From Lachnospiraceae bacterium UBA3762 (GTDB lineage Bacteria > Bacillota > Clostridia > Lachnospirales > Lachnospiraceae): DNA of 64,000 nt. The notes under the pieces were generated by a model. It searched no databases. It saw only the letters and a program-made list of their open reading frames with translations, and was not told the origin of the DNA. This document shows, piece after piece, positions 1-7,320 of this stretch. The DNA lies in NCBI GenBank assembly GCA_002371615.1, contig DFGA01000038.1, forward strand, positions 17,372 to 81,371. The letters are read 5' to 3'. The first letter of the stretch is position 1. Each line of letters opens with the position of its first letter. The position numbers were made by a program, and so were the translations under genes.

Positions 1-408
1 TCTATGATAGAGATGGGCGGAGGAAAGATCATCAATATCTGCTCCATGATGTCGGAATTGGGAAGGGAAACGGTATCCGCATATGCGGCTGCAAAGGGAG
101 GCCTGAAGATGCTTACGAGAAACATCGCATCCGAATATGGCAAATACAATATACAGTGTAACGGTATCGGACCCGGCTATATCGCGACTCCTCAGACCGC
201 GCCGCTTAGGGAAAAACAGCCTGACGGAAGCAGACATCCGTTTGATTCGTTCATCATAAGCAAGACACCGGCTGAACGTTGGGGAAGTACGGACGATCTG
301 ATGGGGCCGGCTGTATTTCTTGCATCGGCTGCATCTGATTTTGTAAATGGTCATGTTTTGTACGTTGACGGTGGTATACTTGCATATATCGGAAAACAGC
401 CCGGTTAA
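1..408 (+). CDS. SDR-family dehydrogenase, C-terminal part (gluconate 5-dehydrogenase-like)
   Basis: The gene is cut by the left edge of the window; the frame is open from base 1 to the TAA at 406-408. The visible part shows the SDR active-site pattern Y-AAA-K (SAYAAAKGG) and the C-terminal motif RWG-x-x-DL followed by AVFLAS and VNGHVLYVDGG, which matches the gluconate 5-dehydrogenase/2-deoxy-gluconate dehydrogenase branch (IdnO or KduD type). The Rossmann NAD(P)-binding glycine motif lies outside the window. The next two genes, KDG kinase and KDPG aldolase, follow on the same strand at short spacing. I infer that it oxidises or reduces a keto-gluconate or deketo-uronate intermediate upstream of KDG. 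The exact substrate cannot be read from this fragment. Confidence 0.85.
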   Translation, partial: SMIEMGGGKIINICSMMSELGRETVSAYAAAKGGLKMLTRNIASEYGKYNIQCNGIGPGYIATPQTAPLREKQPDGSRHPFDSFIISKTPAERWGSTDDLMGPAVFLASAASDFVNGHVLYVDGGILAYIGKQPG

Positions 409-440
409 AAAACAAACAGATGATTCATAAGGAGAATAAA

Positions 441-1463
441 ATGGACAGGATCGTAACTTTCGGTGAGATAATGCTGCGGCTGGCGCCAAACGGCTATTAC
501 AGATTTTTTCAGGATGACCAGCTTCAGGCCACTTTCGGAGGAGGAGAAGCAAATGTGGCGGTCTGCCTGGCGAATTTCGGGATGGATGCCGCTTTCGTGA
601 CCAAGCTTCCGGAAAATCCGATAGGACAGGCTGCCGTCAATTCGCTCAGATATTTCGGTGTTGATACCGGCTTTATCTCAAGAGGAGGCGACAGAATAGG
701 TATATACTTCCTTGAGAAGGGGGCATCGCAGAGAGGAAGCGTGTGTGTATATGACAGGGCACATTCCGCGATCGCCGAAGCCTCACCGTCCGATTTTGAC
801 TGGGATAAGATATTTGACGGCGCAGGGTGGTTTCACTTTACCGGGATCACTCCGGCGCTCGGGGGTGATCTTCCGAAAATATGCCTTGAGGCATGCAAAG
901 CGGCAAAGGAGCGCGGCGTGAAGATAAGCTGCGATCTTAACTACAGGGCAAAACTGTGGACAAGAGATCAGGCCCGGGAAGCAATGACGGATCTGTGTGA
1001 ATATGTGGATGTGTGCATCTGTAACGAGGAGGATGCAAAGGATGTGTTCGGAATAGAAGCCGAGGGAAGCGATATTACCGGGGGCGTGCTGAATACGGAC
1101 GGATACAGGTCGGTAGCAAAGCAGCTTGCGGATAAGTTCGGATTTGAGAAGGTTGCCATAACGCTTCGATCATCGATATCCGCAAATGACAATGACTGGC
1201 AGGGGATGCTGTATGACGGCAGCGACTGCTTATTCTCCAAAAAGTATCATCTTCATATCGTTGACAGAGTCGGCGGAGGAGACAGTTTCGGCGCCGGACT
1301 CATATATTCGCTTGTAAACGGTTATTTGCCGCAGGATACGATCGAATTCGCAGTGGCTGCATCAGCTCTTAAACATTCGATAGAAGGAGATCTTAACAGG
1401 GTTACGGTTTCCGAGGTCAAAAAGCTTGCAGGCGGCGACGGATCGGGAAGGGTTCAAAGATGA
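441..1463 (+). CDS. kdgK: 2-dehydro-3-deoxygluconokinase (KDG kinase), PfkB/ribokinase family
   Basis: A cytoplasmic sugar kinase that phosphorylates 2-keto-3-deoxygluconate to KDPG with ATP. The PfkB fold signatures are present: GGGEANVAVCLANFG near residues 33-47, which lines the sugar site, and GGGDSFGAG near 278-286, where Asp281 is the expected catalytic base. The length of 340 residues fits the family. An upstream in-frame ATG at 420 exists, but the ATG at 441 is preferred because AAGGAG at 429-434 stands six bases before it. The aldolase for its product begins 29 bases after the stop, so the two probably share one transcript with the SDR gene upstream. Related kinases for other sugars share these motifs, and the assignment to KDG leans on the neighbouring aldolase. 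Confidence 0.9.
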   Translation: MDRIVTFGEIMLRLAPNGYYRFFQDDQLQATFGGGEANVAVCLANFGMDAAFVTKLPENPIGQAAVNSLRYFGVDTGFISRGGDRIGIYFLEKGASQRGSVCVYDRAHSAIAEASPSDFDWDKIFDGAGWFHFTGITPALGGDLPKICLEACKAAKERGVKISCDLNYRAKLWTRDQAREAMTDLCEYVDVCICNEEDAKDVFGIEAEGSDITGGVLNTDGYRSVAKQLADKFGFEKVAITLRSSISANDNDWQGMLYDGSDCLFSKKYHLHIVDRVGGGDSFGAGLIYSLVNGYLPQDTIEFAVAASALKHSIEGDLNRVTVSEVKKLAGGDGSGRVQR

Positions 1464-1492
1464 TATGCCGCATCATCAGGAGGTGTTAGACA

Positions 1493-2452
1493 TTGAACGA
1501 GATTCTTACGAAAATACATGACATAGGCATCATTCCGGTTATTGCGATCGATGATGCCTCCAAGGCAGTTCCTCTTGCCGAGGCACTTGTTCGCGGAGGA
1601 CTTCCGGCTGCCGAGGTGACATTCAGGACGGAGGCTGCGGAGGAAGCAATCAGGGAGATAGTTTCAAAGGTGCCTCAGATGCTTGTGGGCGCAGGAACCG
1701 TTCTGACGAAGGAGCAGGCTGACAGGGCGATAGCAGCAGGTGCCCGGTTTATCGTAAGTCCCGGATTCAATCCGGAAATAACAGGCTATGTTATCGATAA
1801 GGGTGTGTGCATGCTTCCCGGTACGGCAACGGCGGGAGAGATGGAGCAGGCAATGATGCTCGGCCTCGAAGCGGTCAAGTTTTTCCCGGCCGAACAGAAC
1901 GGAGGAGTTGAAAAACTCAAGGCTCTTGCGGGACCGTACAGGGGGCTTTACTGGATGCCGACCGGCGGTGTTAATACCGGTAATCTTTATGACTATTTGA
2001 GTTTTCCACAGGTTCTCGCATGCGGCGGAACATGGATGGTCAAAAAGGATCTCATAGAAAACGAAAAGTGGGATGAGATCACTTCGATATGCAAAGATGC
2101 GGTAAAGACGATGCTCGGTTTTGAGATCCGCCATATAGGCATAAACATAGAAGATGAAGAAGAGGCCGTACAAAGTGCCCGCACGTTATGCGCTTTGTTT
2201 GATCTTGAGTACAGGCGGGGGGATGCCTCTATATTTGCAGGTACCGGATTTGAGATCATGAAAAGAGTGCAAAAGGGAGAGTACGGTCATATTGCCGTAG
2301 CGGTATCCGATGTGGACAGAGCGATATATCATCTTGCAAGACGAGGAGCATTGTTTGACGAAGATACAAGAAAGAGCGACGGGAAGGGAACAAAGTTTAT
2401 CTATTTAAGCGGCGAGATCGGAGGATTTGCGATCCACCTGGTCAGAAAGTAA
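1493..2452 (+). CDS. eda: KDPG/KHG aldolase with C-terminal VOC-like domain
   Basis: A class I aldolase that splits KDPG into pyruvate and glyceraldehyde-3-phosphate. Residues 1-210 are a complete Eda domain: Glu41 in AAEVTFRTE, GAGTVLT near 67-73, and the Schiff-base Lys129 in EAVKFFPAE. Stand-alone Eda ends near residue 210, but here about 105 further residues form a second domain (starting around EIRHIGINIED) with the strand pattern and GGFAIHLVRK ending of vicinal-oxygen-chelate/glyoxalase-like folds. Its role is unknown. Translation probably starts at TTG 1493, because AGGAGG at 1478-1483 lies upstream at a usable distance and no ATG fits better. The gene closes the hexuronate cluster and is followed by a clear terminator. 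Confidence 0.9.
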   Translation: MNEILTKIHDIGIIPVIAIDDASKAVPLAEALVRGGLPAAEVTFRTEAAEEAIREIVSKVPQMLVGAGTVLTKEQADRAIAAGARFIVSPGFNPEITGYVIDKGVCMLPGTATAGEMEQAMMLGLEAVKFFPAEQNGGVEKLKALAGPYRGLYWMPTGGVNTGNLYDYLSFPQVLACGGTWMVKKDLIENEKWDEITSICKDAVKTMLGFEIRHIGINIEDEEEAVQSARTLCALFDLEYRRGDASIFAGTGFEIMKRVQKGEYGHIAVAVSDVDRAIYHLARRGALFDEDTRKSDGKGTKFIYLSGEIGGFAIHLVRK

Positions 2453-2467
2453 ACATATTGCATTTAC

Positions 2468-2498
2468 AGGCCCGGGAATGCCCCGGGCTTTCTGTTTG
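2468..2498 (+). terminator. Rho-independent terminator after the KDG cluster
   Basis: A seven-base-pair perfect stem, GCCCGGG at 2470-2476 with CCCGGGC at 2482-2488, has a five-base loop and is followed by TTTCTGTTT. It stands 18 bases after the eda stop codon. Confidence 0.85.
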
Positions 2499-2595
2499 AA
2501 TAAGGTTCCTTTTCCGTCAGGTGGGAATTTAGGAATTGCCTGTAGTTATCTGATAGAAATCAGAGGACTACGGGTAATTTTTTGTTTTAAAAAAA

Positions 2596-2612
2596 TTCGA
2601 CTAAAAGTCGAA
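2596..2612. promoter_or_regulatory. Inverted repeat, possible upstream TetR-family operator
   Basis: TTCGACT at 2596-2602 and AGTCGAA at 2606-2612 form a perfect inverted repeat with a three-base centre, seven bases upstream of the -35 box of the tetR promoter. It shares the TCGACT core with the second palindrome at 2655-2670, which suggests the same protein may bind both. Confidence 0.5.
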
Positions 2613-2618
2613 AAATTA

Positions 2619-2652
2619 TTGACAAATGATTTTCGGGCACGTATTATATAAT
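2619..2652 (+). promoter_or_regulatory. Promoter of the tetR-CPBP-MFS genes
   Basis: A perfect -35 box TTGACA lies at 2619-2624. A -10 box TATTAT lies at 2642-2647 with 17-base spacing, overlapping an alternative TATAAT at 2647-2652. The promoter is flanked by two palindromes, as expected for autorepression by the TetR protein encoded next. Confidence 0.7.
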
Positions 2653-2654
2653 CG

Positions 2655-2670
2655 ACTATCGGTCGATAGT
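2655..2670. promoter_or_regulatory. Palindromic operator candidate for the TetR regulator
   Basis: ACTATCG and CGATAGT flank a two-base centre, a perfect 16-base palindrome just downstream of the -10 box and 26 bases before the tetR start codon. Repression by a dimeric TetR protein bound over the start of transcription is the natural reading. Confidence 0.65.
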
Positions 2671-2696
2671 GGATATGATCATAGAAAGGACTGTAT

Positions 2697-3311
2697 ATGA
2701 AAAAGGGAGAAAGAAGAAAGCAGGAGCTGCTAAAGATTGCGTACCGGATGTTCATAGAAAAAGGATATGAGAATACAAGCATTGATGAGATTATTACTGA
2801 GGCCGGCATTGCAAAAGGAACCTACTATTATTACTTCGAGAGTAAAGAAGCAACTCTTGAAGCTGTCATTGACATGATGATCGAAGAAGAGGTCGGCAGG
2901 GCAAAAGAGGTTCTTGCCGCTTCCATGCCGGTACCCAGGAAGCTGGTTTCGGTCATTTATTCTCTTCGTCCTGTACAGGATGAGCAGGTTATAGCAAAAG
3001 CTCTTGATGCGAAGGAAAATATCGTTATGCACGAGAAGACCAACAGACGAATTGTTGAGGAAGCAGTTCCTCTTCTGACAGAGGTTGTGAAGGAGGGGAT
3101 TTCGCAGGAGATATTTAACTGTACCAATATAGAGGAGAGAGTTAAGATGCTGCTTATCATGAGCCAGCAGATGTTTGATGATGGCATTTTTACTGACAGA
3201 GATGTAGAAGTGTATGTAGATATGGTTGAGAAGGCGCTCGGAGCAAAGAGCGGAACTATGAGTTTTATCGTTGAATTGATAGGTAGGCCACCCCGGTGGG
3301 GTGAGAAGTGA
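2697..3311 (+). CDS. TetR/AcrR-family transcriptional regulator
   Basis: A 204-residue one-domain repressor. The N-terminal helix-turn-helix is typical (residues about 8-54, including GYENTSIDEII, AGIAKGTYYYYF and SKEATLEAVID), and the helical C-terminal half is the expected ligand-binding and dimerisation region. The start ATG has GAAAGGA six bases upstream. The promoter in front carries two palindromes, so autoregulation is likely. The protease-like and exporter genes that follow on the same strand are the probable regulon. The last nine codons (RPPRWGEK and stop) are encoded by a repeat element that begins at 3283, so the natural C-terminus may have been changed by insertion of the repeat. 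Confidence 0.9.
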   Translation: MKKGERRKQELLKIAYRMFIEKGYENTSIDEIITEAGIAKGTYYYYFESKEATLEAVIDMMIEEEVGRAKEVLAASMPVPRKLVSVIYSLRPVQDEQVIAKALDAKENIVMHEKTNRRIVEEAVPLLTEVVKEGISQEIFNCTNIEERVKMLLIMSQQMFDDGIFTDRDVEVYVDMVEKALGAKSGTMSFIVELIGRPPRWGEK

Positions 3312-3332
3312 GCTTCTAATGGAGTGGCTCTC
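3283..3332 (+). repeat. Intergenic repeat element, copy A
   Basis: GTAGGCCAC at 3283-3291 and GTGGCTC at 3324-3330 form inverted outer arms. Between them lie an inner hairpin, CACCCC-GGT-GGGGTG, and the conserved half GAGCTTCTAATGGAGTGGC. The tetR stop codon lies inside the element, and the ribosome site of the next gene starts 12 bases after it. The same cores recur at 5456, 24948, 34071, 58170 and 60109. Confidence 0.6.
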
Positions 3333-3355
3333 AAGAAAGATATCAGGAGGGAATA

Positions 3356-4219
3356 ATGAATAATTTGCAATTAACAAATGATAAAGATGAATACAGATAC
3401 AGACCGGTGCTTTTCTTTATATGCGCATATTTCTTTACTTGGATATTTTGGATACCGGCGATATTTGTTTCGGAGACGACAGGCGCCGTGCTTATGTTAA
3501 TCGGCCTCATAGCACCTGCGGTCGTATCTACGGTATTTGTGCTTGTATCCGGGAACGCTGAATTAAAGCAGGATCTTAAAGATAAAATCATAGGCTTTTA
3601 TAAAGTAAAATGGATAAATGTATTTTGGGCTGTTATTGTTTTTGCTTTGATCGTAGTTTTTTCTATTTTGCTGTCGCTTCCGTTCGGGCAATCCATAAAG
3701 CAGTTTTCCTTTACAGAAGACTTCTCCTTTACCGGTGTGGGAATAGGTACCGCTTTTGTGACTATAACGGTTGCATCCATAATCGAAGAGGTCGGATGGA
3801 AGGGCTATTGTGAGGATTCTATAGGTCAGTATATGAACTGGTTCTTGGAATCACTGCTTTTCGGTATATTGTGGTCACTTTGGCATTTGCCGCTTATCTT
3901 CATTGAGGGAACATATCAGGCGGGACTTATGGTTAATCCTTTATATGTCATCAATTTCTTTGTAAGCGGAATTCCGCTCGGCTATATCATTACATGGGTG
4001 TATCTGGTAAGTGACAGGTCGATCCTCGCCTGCATGATTTTTCATCTGTTTGTAAACTTTATGCAAGAGAAGATCGCAATGACCCCGGAAACAAAATGTG
4101 TGGAAACCATCGTAGTTATTATAGCAACGGTGATTATAGTGATGTGTAATAAGAAAATGTTTTTCGAAACTGATCATGTTGGGAGACTTCTTAAGACACG
4201 GTTCGGGGAGAATGAATAA
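3356..4219 (+). CDS. CPBP-family intramembrane glutamic/metalloprotease (CAAX protease-like)
   Basis: A 287-residue polytopic membrane protein with about seven or eight hydrophobic segments. The three CPBP motifs are visible: EEVGWKG starting at Glu144, SLWHLPLIF in the next helix, and HLFVNFM near residue 230. Together these place the two glutamates and two histidines of the active site in the membrane. The family covers prenyl-protein endopeptidases and bacterial members tied to bacteriocin self-immunity. The start ATG at 3356 has AGGAGG five bases upstream. An exporter gene begins directly after its stop, so protease and exporter are probably made together under the TetR regulator. The substrate is unknown. 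Confidence 0.85.
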   Translation: MNNLQLTNDKDEYRYRPVLFFICAYFFTWIFWIPAIFVSETTGAVLMLIGLIAPAVVSTVFVLVSGNAELKQDLKDKIIGFYKVKWINVFWAVIVFALIVVFSILLSLPFGQSIKQFSFTEDFSFTGVGIGTAFVTITVASIIEEVGWKGYCEDSIGQYMNWFLESLLFGILWSLWHLPLIFIEGTYQAGLMVNPLYVINFFVSGIPLGYIITWVYLVSDRSILACMIFHLFVNFMQEKIAMTPETKCVETIVVIIATVIIVMCNKKMFFETDHVGRLLKTRFGENE

Positions 4220-4220
4220 T

Positions 4221-5450
4221 ATGAGTTCGGGATTTAAGAAATTTTTGATTTTGTGGACAGGGGAGCTTATATCGTCCATAGGTGGCGGCCTGACAAGCTT
4301 TGGACTTGGTGTATATGTGTTTCGGGAGACCGGAAGTGCGACGGGAATGGCACTGGTGACTTTACTTGGATTTCTTCCGACATTACTGCTCAGCGTTCCG
4401 GCGGGCGTACTGGCAGACCGCTATGACAGAAGACTTCTTATGATGATCGGGGACGGGTGTTCAGGGCTTGGAATCCTGTATATTCTGATATGCATGATGC
4501 GTGGAGGAGCCGGCCTTGTGCAGATCTGCATCGGAGTATTTGTAAGTGCGGTGTTCTCATCACTTCTGGAGCCGTCTTACAGGGCTACGATAACCGACAT
4601 TCTTTCTAAAGAGGAATTTTCAAAAGCAAGCGGGCTTGTGTCGTTGGCCGGCAGTGCAAGGTATCTGTTTTCGCCTATAATAGCAGGATTTCTGCTGGGT
4701 GTAAGCGATATATCGCTTCTGCTTATAATTGATATCTGCACATTCTTTGTAACTATAACTGCAACAGCAATCGTAAGGAAAGGGATTGCCACCAAAACCG
4801 TCCCGGATAATCTGTCTTGGGCGGAAAGCTTGAAAGAGGGCTGGAATGCAGTTCTCGGGACCAGAGGTGTTTTCATGCTGATCATGGTGTCTTCGGCTAT
4901 TACAATGTTTATGGGGATTTTGCAGATACTTGTGGAGCCTATGGTTCTATACTTCGCGGACGCGAAAACACTTGGTATCACTGAAACTATATGCGCCTGC
5001 GGCATGCTTTTATCGGGACTGTTTCTTGGAACCTGCGGGATAAAAAGAGGGTACGTTAAAGTTCTGCAAGCATCGTTCTTCATGGCAGGGATTTTCATGA
5101 TGGGTATGTCATTATTTGAAAATATCATACCGATCTGCATCTTTGGAGCACTATTCTTCGCCATGCTTCCGCTTGCCAATAATGCAATGGATTATCTTGC
5201 CAGGACAAATATCCCGGATGAGCTGCAGGGCAGAGCATGGGGGTTTATAGGTTTTCTCTCGCAGATAGGCTATGTTGTTGCATATGCTGTCTCGGGCCTT
5301 GCAGCAGACGGCTTCGGGGCTTTGACGGGAAAAGGTGTGGGCCGGGGAGCCGCTATTATGATATTTATCTCAGGCGTTCTTCTTTCCGTTACGGCATTAA
5401 CACTGCTCAGACTTTCTGCGATTAAAGAATTGGAAAACGTGAAGCAATGA
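4221..5450 (+). CDS. Major facilitator superfamily exporter
   Basis: A 409-residue transporter with about twelve hydrophobic helices. The motif GVLADRYDRRLLM near residues 65-77 matches the conserved G-x-x-x-D-R-x-x-R-R/K loop of MFS drug antiporters between helices 2 and 3, and the overall look is that of the EntS/MefA-like MFS_3 group. Two closely spaced ATGs exist, at 4212 and 4221. The second is chosen because GGGGAG at 4205-4210 is then ten bases away, while the first would leave no room. It begins one base after the CPBP stop, consistent with translational coupling. With a TetR regulator at the head of the cluster, export of a toxic small molecule or peptide is the likely job; the substrate is unknown. 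Confidence 0.85.
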   Translation: MSSGFKKFLILWTGELISSIGGGLTSFGLGVYVFRETGSATGMALVTLLGFLPTLLLSVPAGVLADRYDRRLLMMIGDGCSGLGILYILICMMRGGAGLVQICIGVFVSAVFSSLLEPSYRATITDILSKEEFSKASGLVSLAGSARYLFSPIIAGFLLGVSDISLLLIIDICTFFVTITATAIVRKGIATKTVPDNLSWAESLKEGWNAVLGTRGVFMLIMVSSAITMFMGILQILVEPMVLYFADAKTLGITETICACGMLLSGLFLGTCGIKRGYVKVLQASFFMAGIFMMGMSLFENIIPICIFGALFFAMLPLANNAMDYLARTNIPDELQGRAWGFIGFLSQIGYVVAYAVSGLAADGFGALTGKGVGRGAAIMIFISGVLLSVTALTLLRLSAIKELENVKQ

Positions 5451-5455
5451 ATGTT

Positions 5456-5496
5456 GAGAGACACGCCATTTAAAGCTCGCTTCGCGCGTAGGCCAC
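5456..5496 (-). repeat. Intergenic repeat element, copy B (inverted)
   Basis: On the minus strand this reads GAGCTTTAAATGGCGTGTCTC, and GTAGGCCAC lies at 5488-5496 on the plus strand. It is thus the same element as copies A and C in the other orientation. It fills nearly all of the gap between the convergent MFS gene and the minus-strand gene whose stop codon follows at 5499-5501. Confidence 0.55.
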
Positions 5497-5498
5497 GG

Positions 5499-7122
5499 TT
5501 ACGGCGTAAATTCCTCATAACCGTATACCACTTCATTGTCTGCATTTAAATACAGGTACATAAGGGCGGTGTTTTCCTCGTCCTCACCGTGTCTGTTTAT
5601 ATATTCGGCCATATCGTTTGTATACATGAACTTATGGAAGCCGTCAGAGGGATACTGCACATAAAAAGGTGTGTACTGCCCGGCGGCAAGTTTATATTCG
5701 CGGTAATTCTCATCCGGGATCACCATTTCGTAATCGTCCAGAAATTCCGCATCTTCAAGGTGATATTTAGCGATAAGATCATCATCCCCGCTTCCTACCA
5801 TAATTACTTCTCTTGCCATGATACTGTCTTTTTGAGGAGCTTTCATATTGCAATTTATACGTTTTACGGCACTTTTTCCTTCGCCGGCGGAGGAGAGGGC
5901 ATCTGATTTTCCGGTAAGGGTAAGAGATGACAGATACAGGCTTCCGAATGAAGAGTCGGGAATGGGCGGATTGTTGCCGTTAAGGCCGTAATCATTGTCG
6001 GTCTCTACCGTGTATACGTATGCGTAGATTTTTCCGTTTGAGTTAAAATCATTTAATACAAATCTCCCCTCGCCCTGGAGATTGTCGCCTCCTTCGGGGT
6101 ACCAAAAGGCGTGATCAGAGTGCTGGCCGCAAAGAGCAACCTTGTCATACGACATAACGGGAGCATCCTTCGGAGATGTTACATATACGTCGTCCGGGTT
6201 ATAACCATGATTTCCGTATATGTGCTGCAGGCACTCATCCACAAACAGTTCACCATTGCCATACAGATCATATTCTCCGCCGACTTCAAAGCAGGCGTTG
6301 ATAACTCTGAATTTGCCGTCAATACTCTCATCAACGAACCGGTAGGTTCCGTCACTGTTAAGCTCCGATACAGTGTTTTTAAGGCCGGGAAGCTTACACT
6401 TATTAACAAGAAAGGTCTGGTTTTGGTCCGAAATATTGCTGGAGAAAAAAGCGTAATTGTCAACCGTATTGATGATGGTGGCAAACGGGAGTTCCTCAGG
6501 CGTATCCTCGACGTAATCCCATTCTTCCCCGACATAAACTCCGAAGTGAGTGGGGGACAGCCACATCATCTCCTCCCCGTTGATGGCGGACGTTACCGCT
6601 CCGGCATCCATAAATACAAGGGAAGCCTCTTTGCCTTCGAGACCGTCTATTCCGTAGGGAGTAGAGTATTTGTACATAACACCGTCTATTATCTCCTCGG
6701 TATCGGGCTCGTGCTCATATTCGATATCTGCTATAGAGAGTGAATACATAAGTGGTCCGGCCATATGGACATTTTTGTCCAAGTGACCGCTGAAATTACA
6801 AATATATACGGTACCGTTTTCGTATCCCGGACCTATAGAGCCCATATCACTGTCATGGAATTCTCCGGTAAAGGATCCGTCCGGGTTAATACTAAGCTCG
6901 GTTGACCATCCGCCTGCTCCGCTTGAGAATGTGTATGCCCACTCGGACATGGCGGCAAAAACTTCAGAAGATTCAGCGGCATATATATCTCCGGCAACAG
7001 ATCCGTTTATGCTCGTCCAGTCATCTTTATTGCCCGGTTCGGTATCTTCGGATTTCTCAGCCGGTGGTTCCGTGGCCACCGGTGTCTCTTCGGCAACGGG
7101 ATTTTCTATAATATTTTTTCAT
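5499..7122 (-). CDS. Unrecognised acidic protein, probably formerly secreted; start region frameshifted or eroded
   Basis: The long frame gives about 526 residues from a GTG at 7079. It is rich in Asp, Glu, Tyr and Gly, with short beta-like blocks and no family I recognise. The leading segment (ETPVATEPPAEKSEDTEPG) looks like the low-complexity linker that follows a lipoprotein signal, but no signal peptide or lipobox is encoded. The only good start, ATG 7122-7120 with AGGGAG six bases upstream, opens a different frame that stops after 21 codons. Losing one A from the A6 run right after that ATG would join it to the long frame. Either this is a decayed gene, or the A6 run is a slippage or sequencing site. 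Its 3' end abuts repeat copy B. Confidence 0.6.
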
Positions 7123-7206
7123 GGCAGGCTCCCTGTTCTGTAATCGATTCTTGACATATTCTATCACAAATCCGATATAAAAATACGGAAAATCACGTAA
7201 TAATAG

Positions 7207-7235
7207 TTGACATAAATCAAAAGAGAATGTATCAT
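7207..7235 (+). promoter_or_regulatory. Promoter of the cell-wall hydrolase operon
   Basis: A perfect -35 box TTGACA at 7207-7212 and TATCAT at 7230-7235 have 17-base spacing. They lie about 85 bases before the start codon of the glucosaminidase gene, leaving a leader of some 80 bases. Confidence 0.75.
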
Positions 7236-7320
7236 AATAATCGAGTAGACGAGGTTGACTAGGGGAGTCAATTTCGTGATTAATAAGGGAAATGATATAC
7301 TTAAAGGGGATAGGTATATT

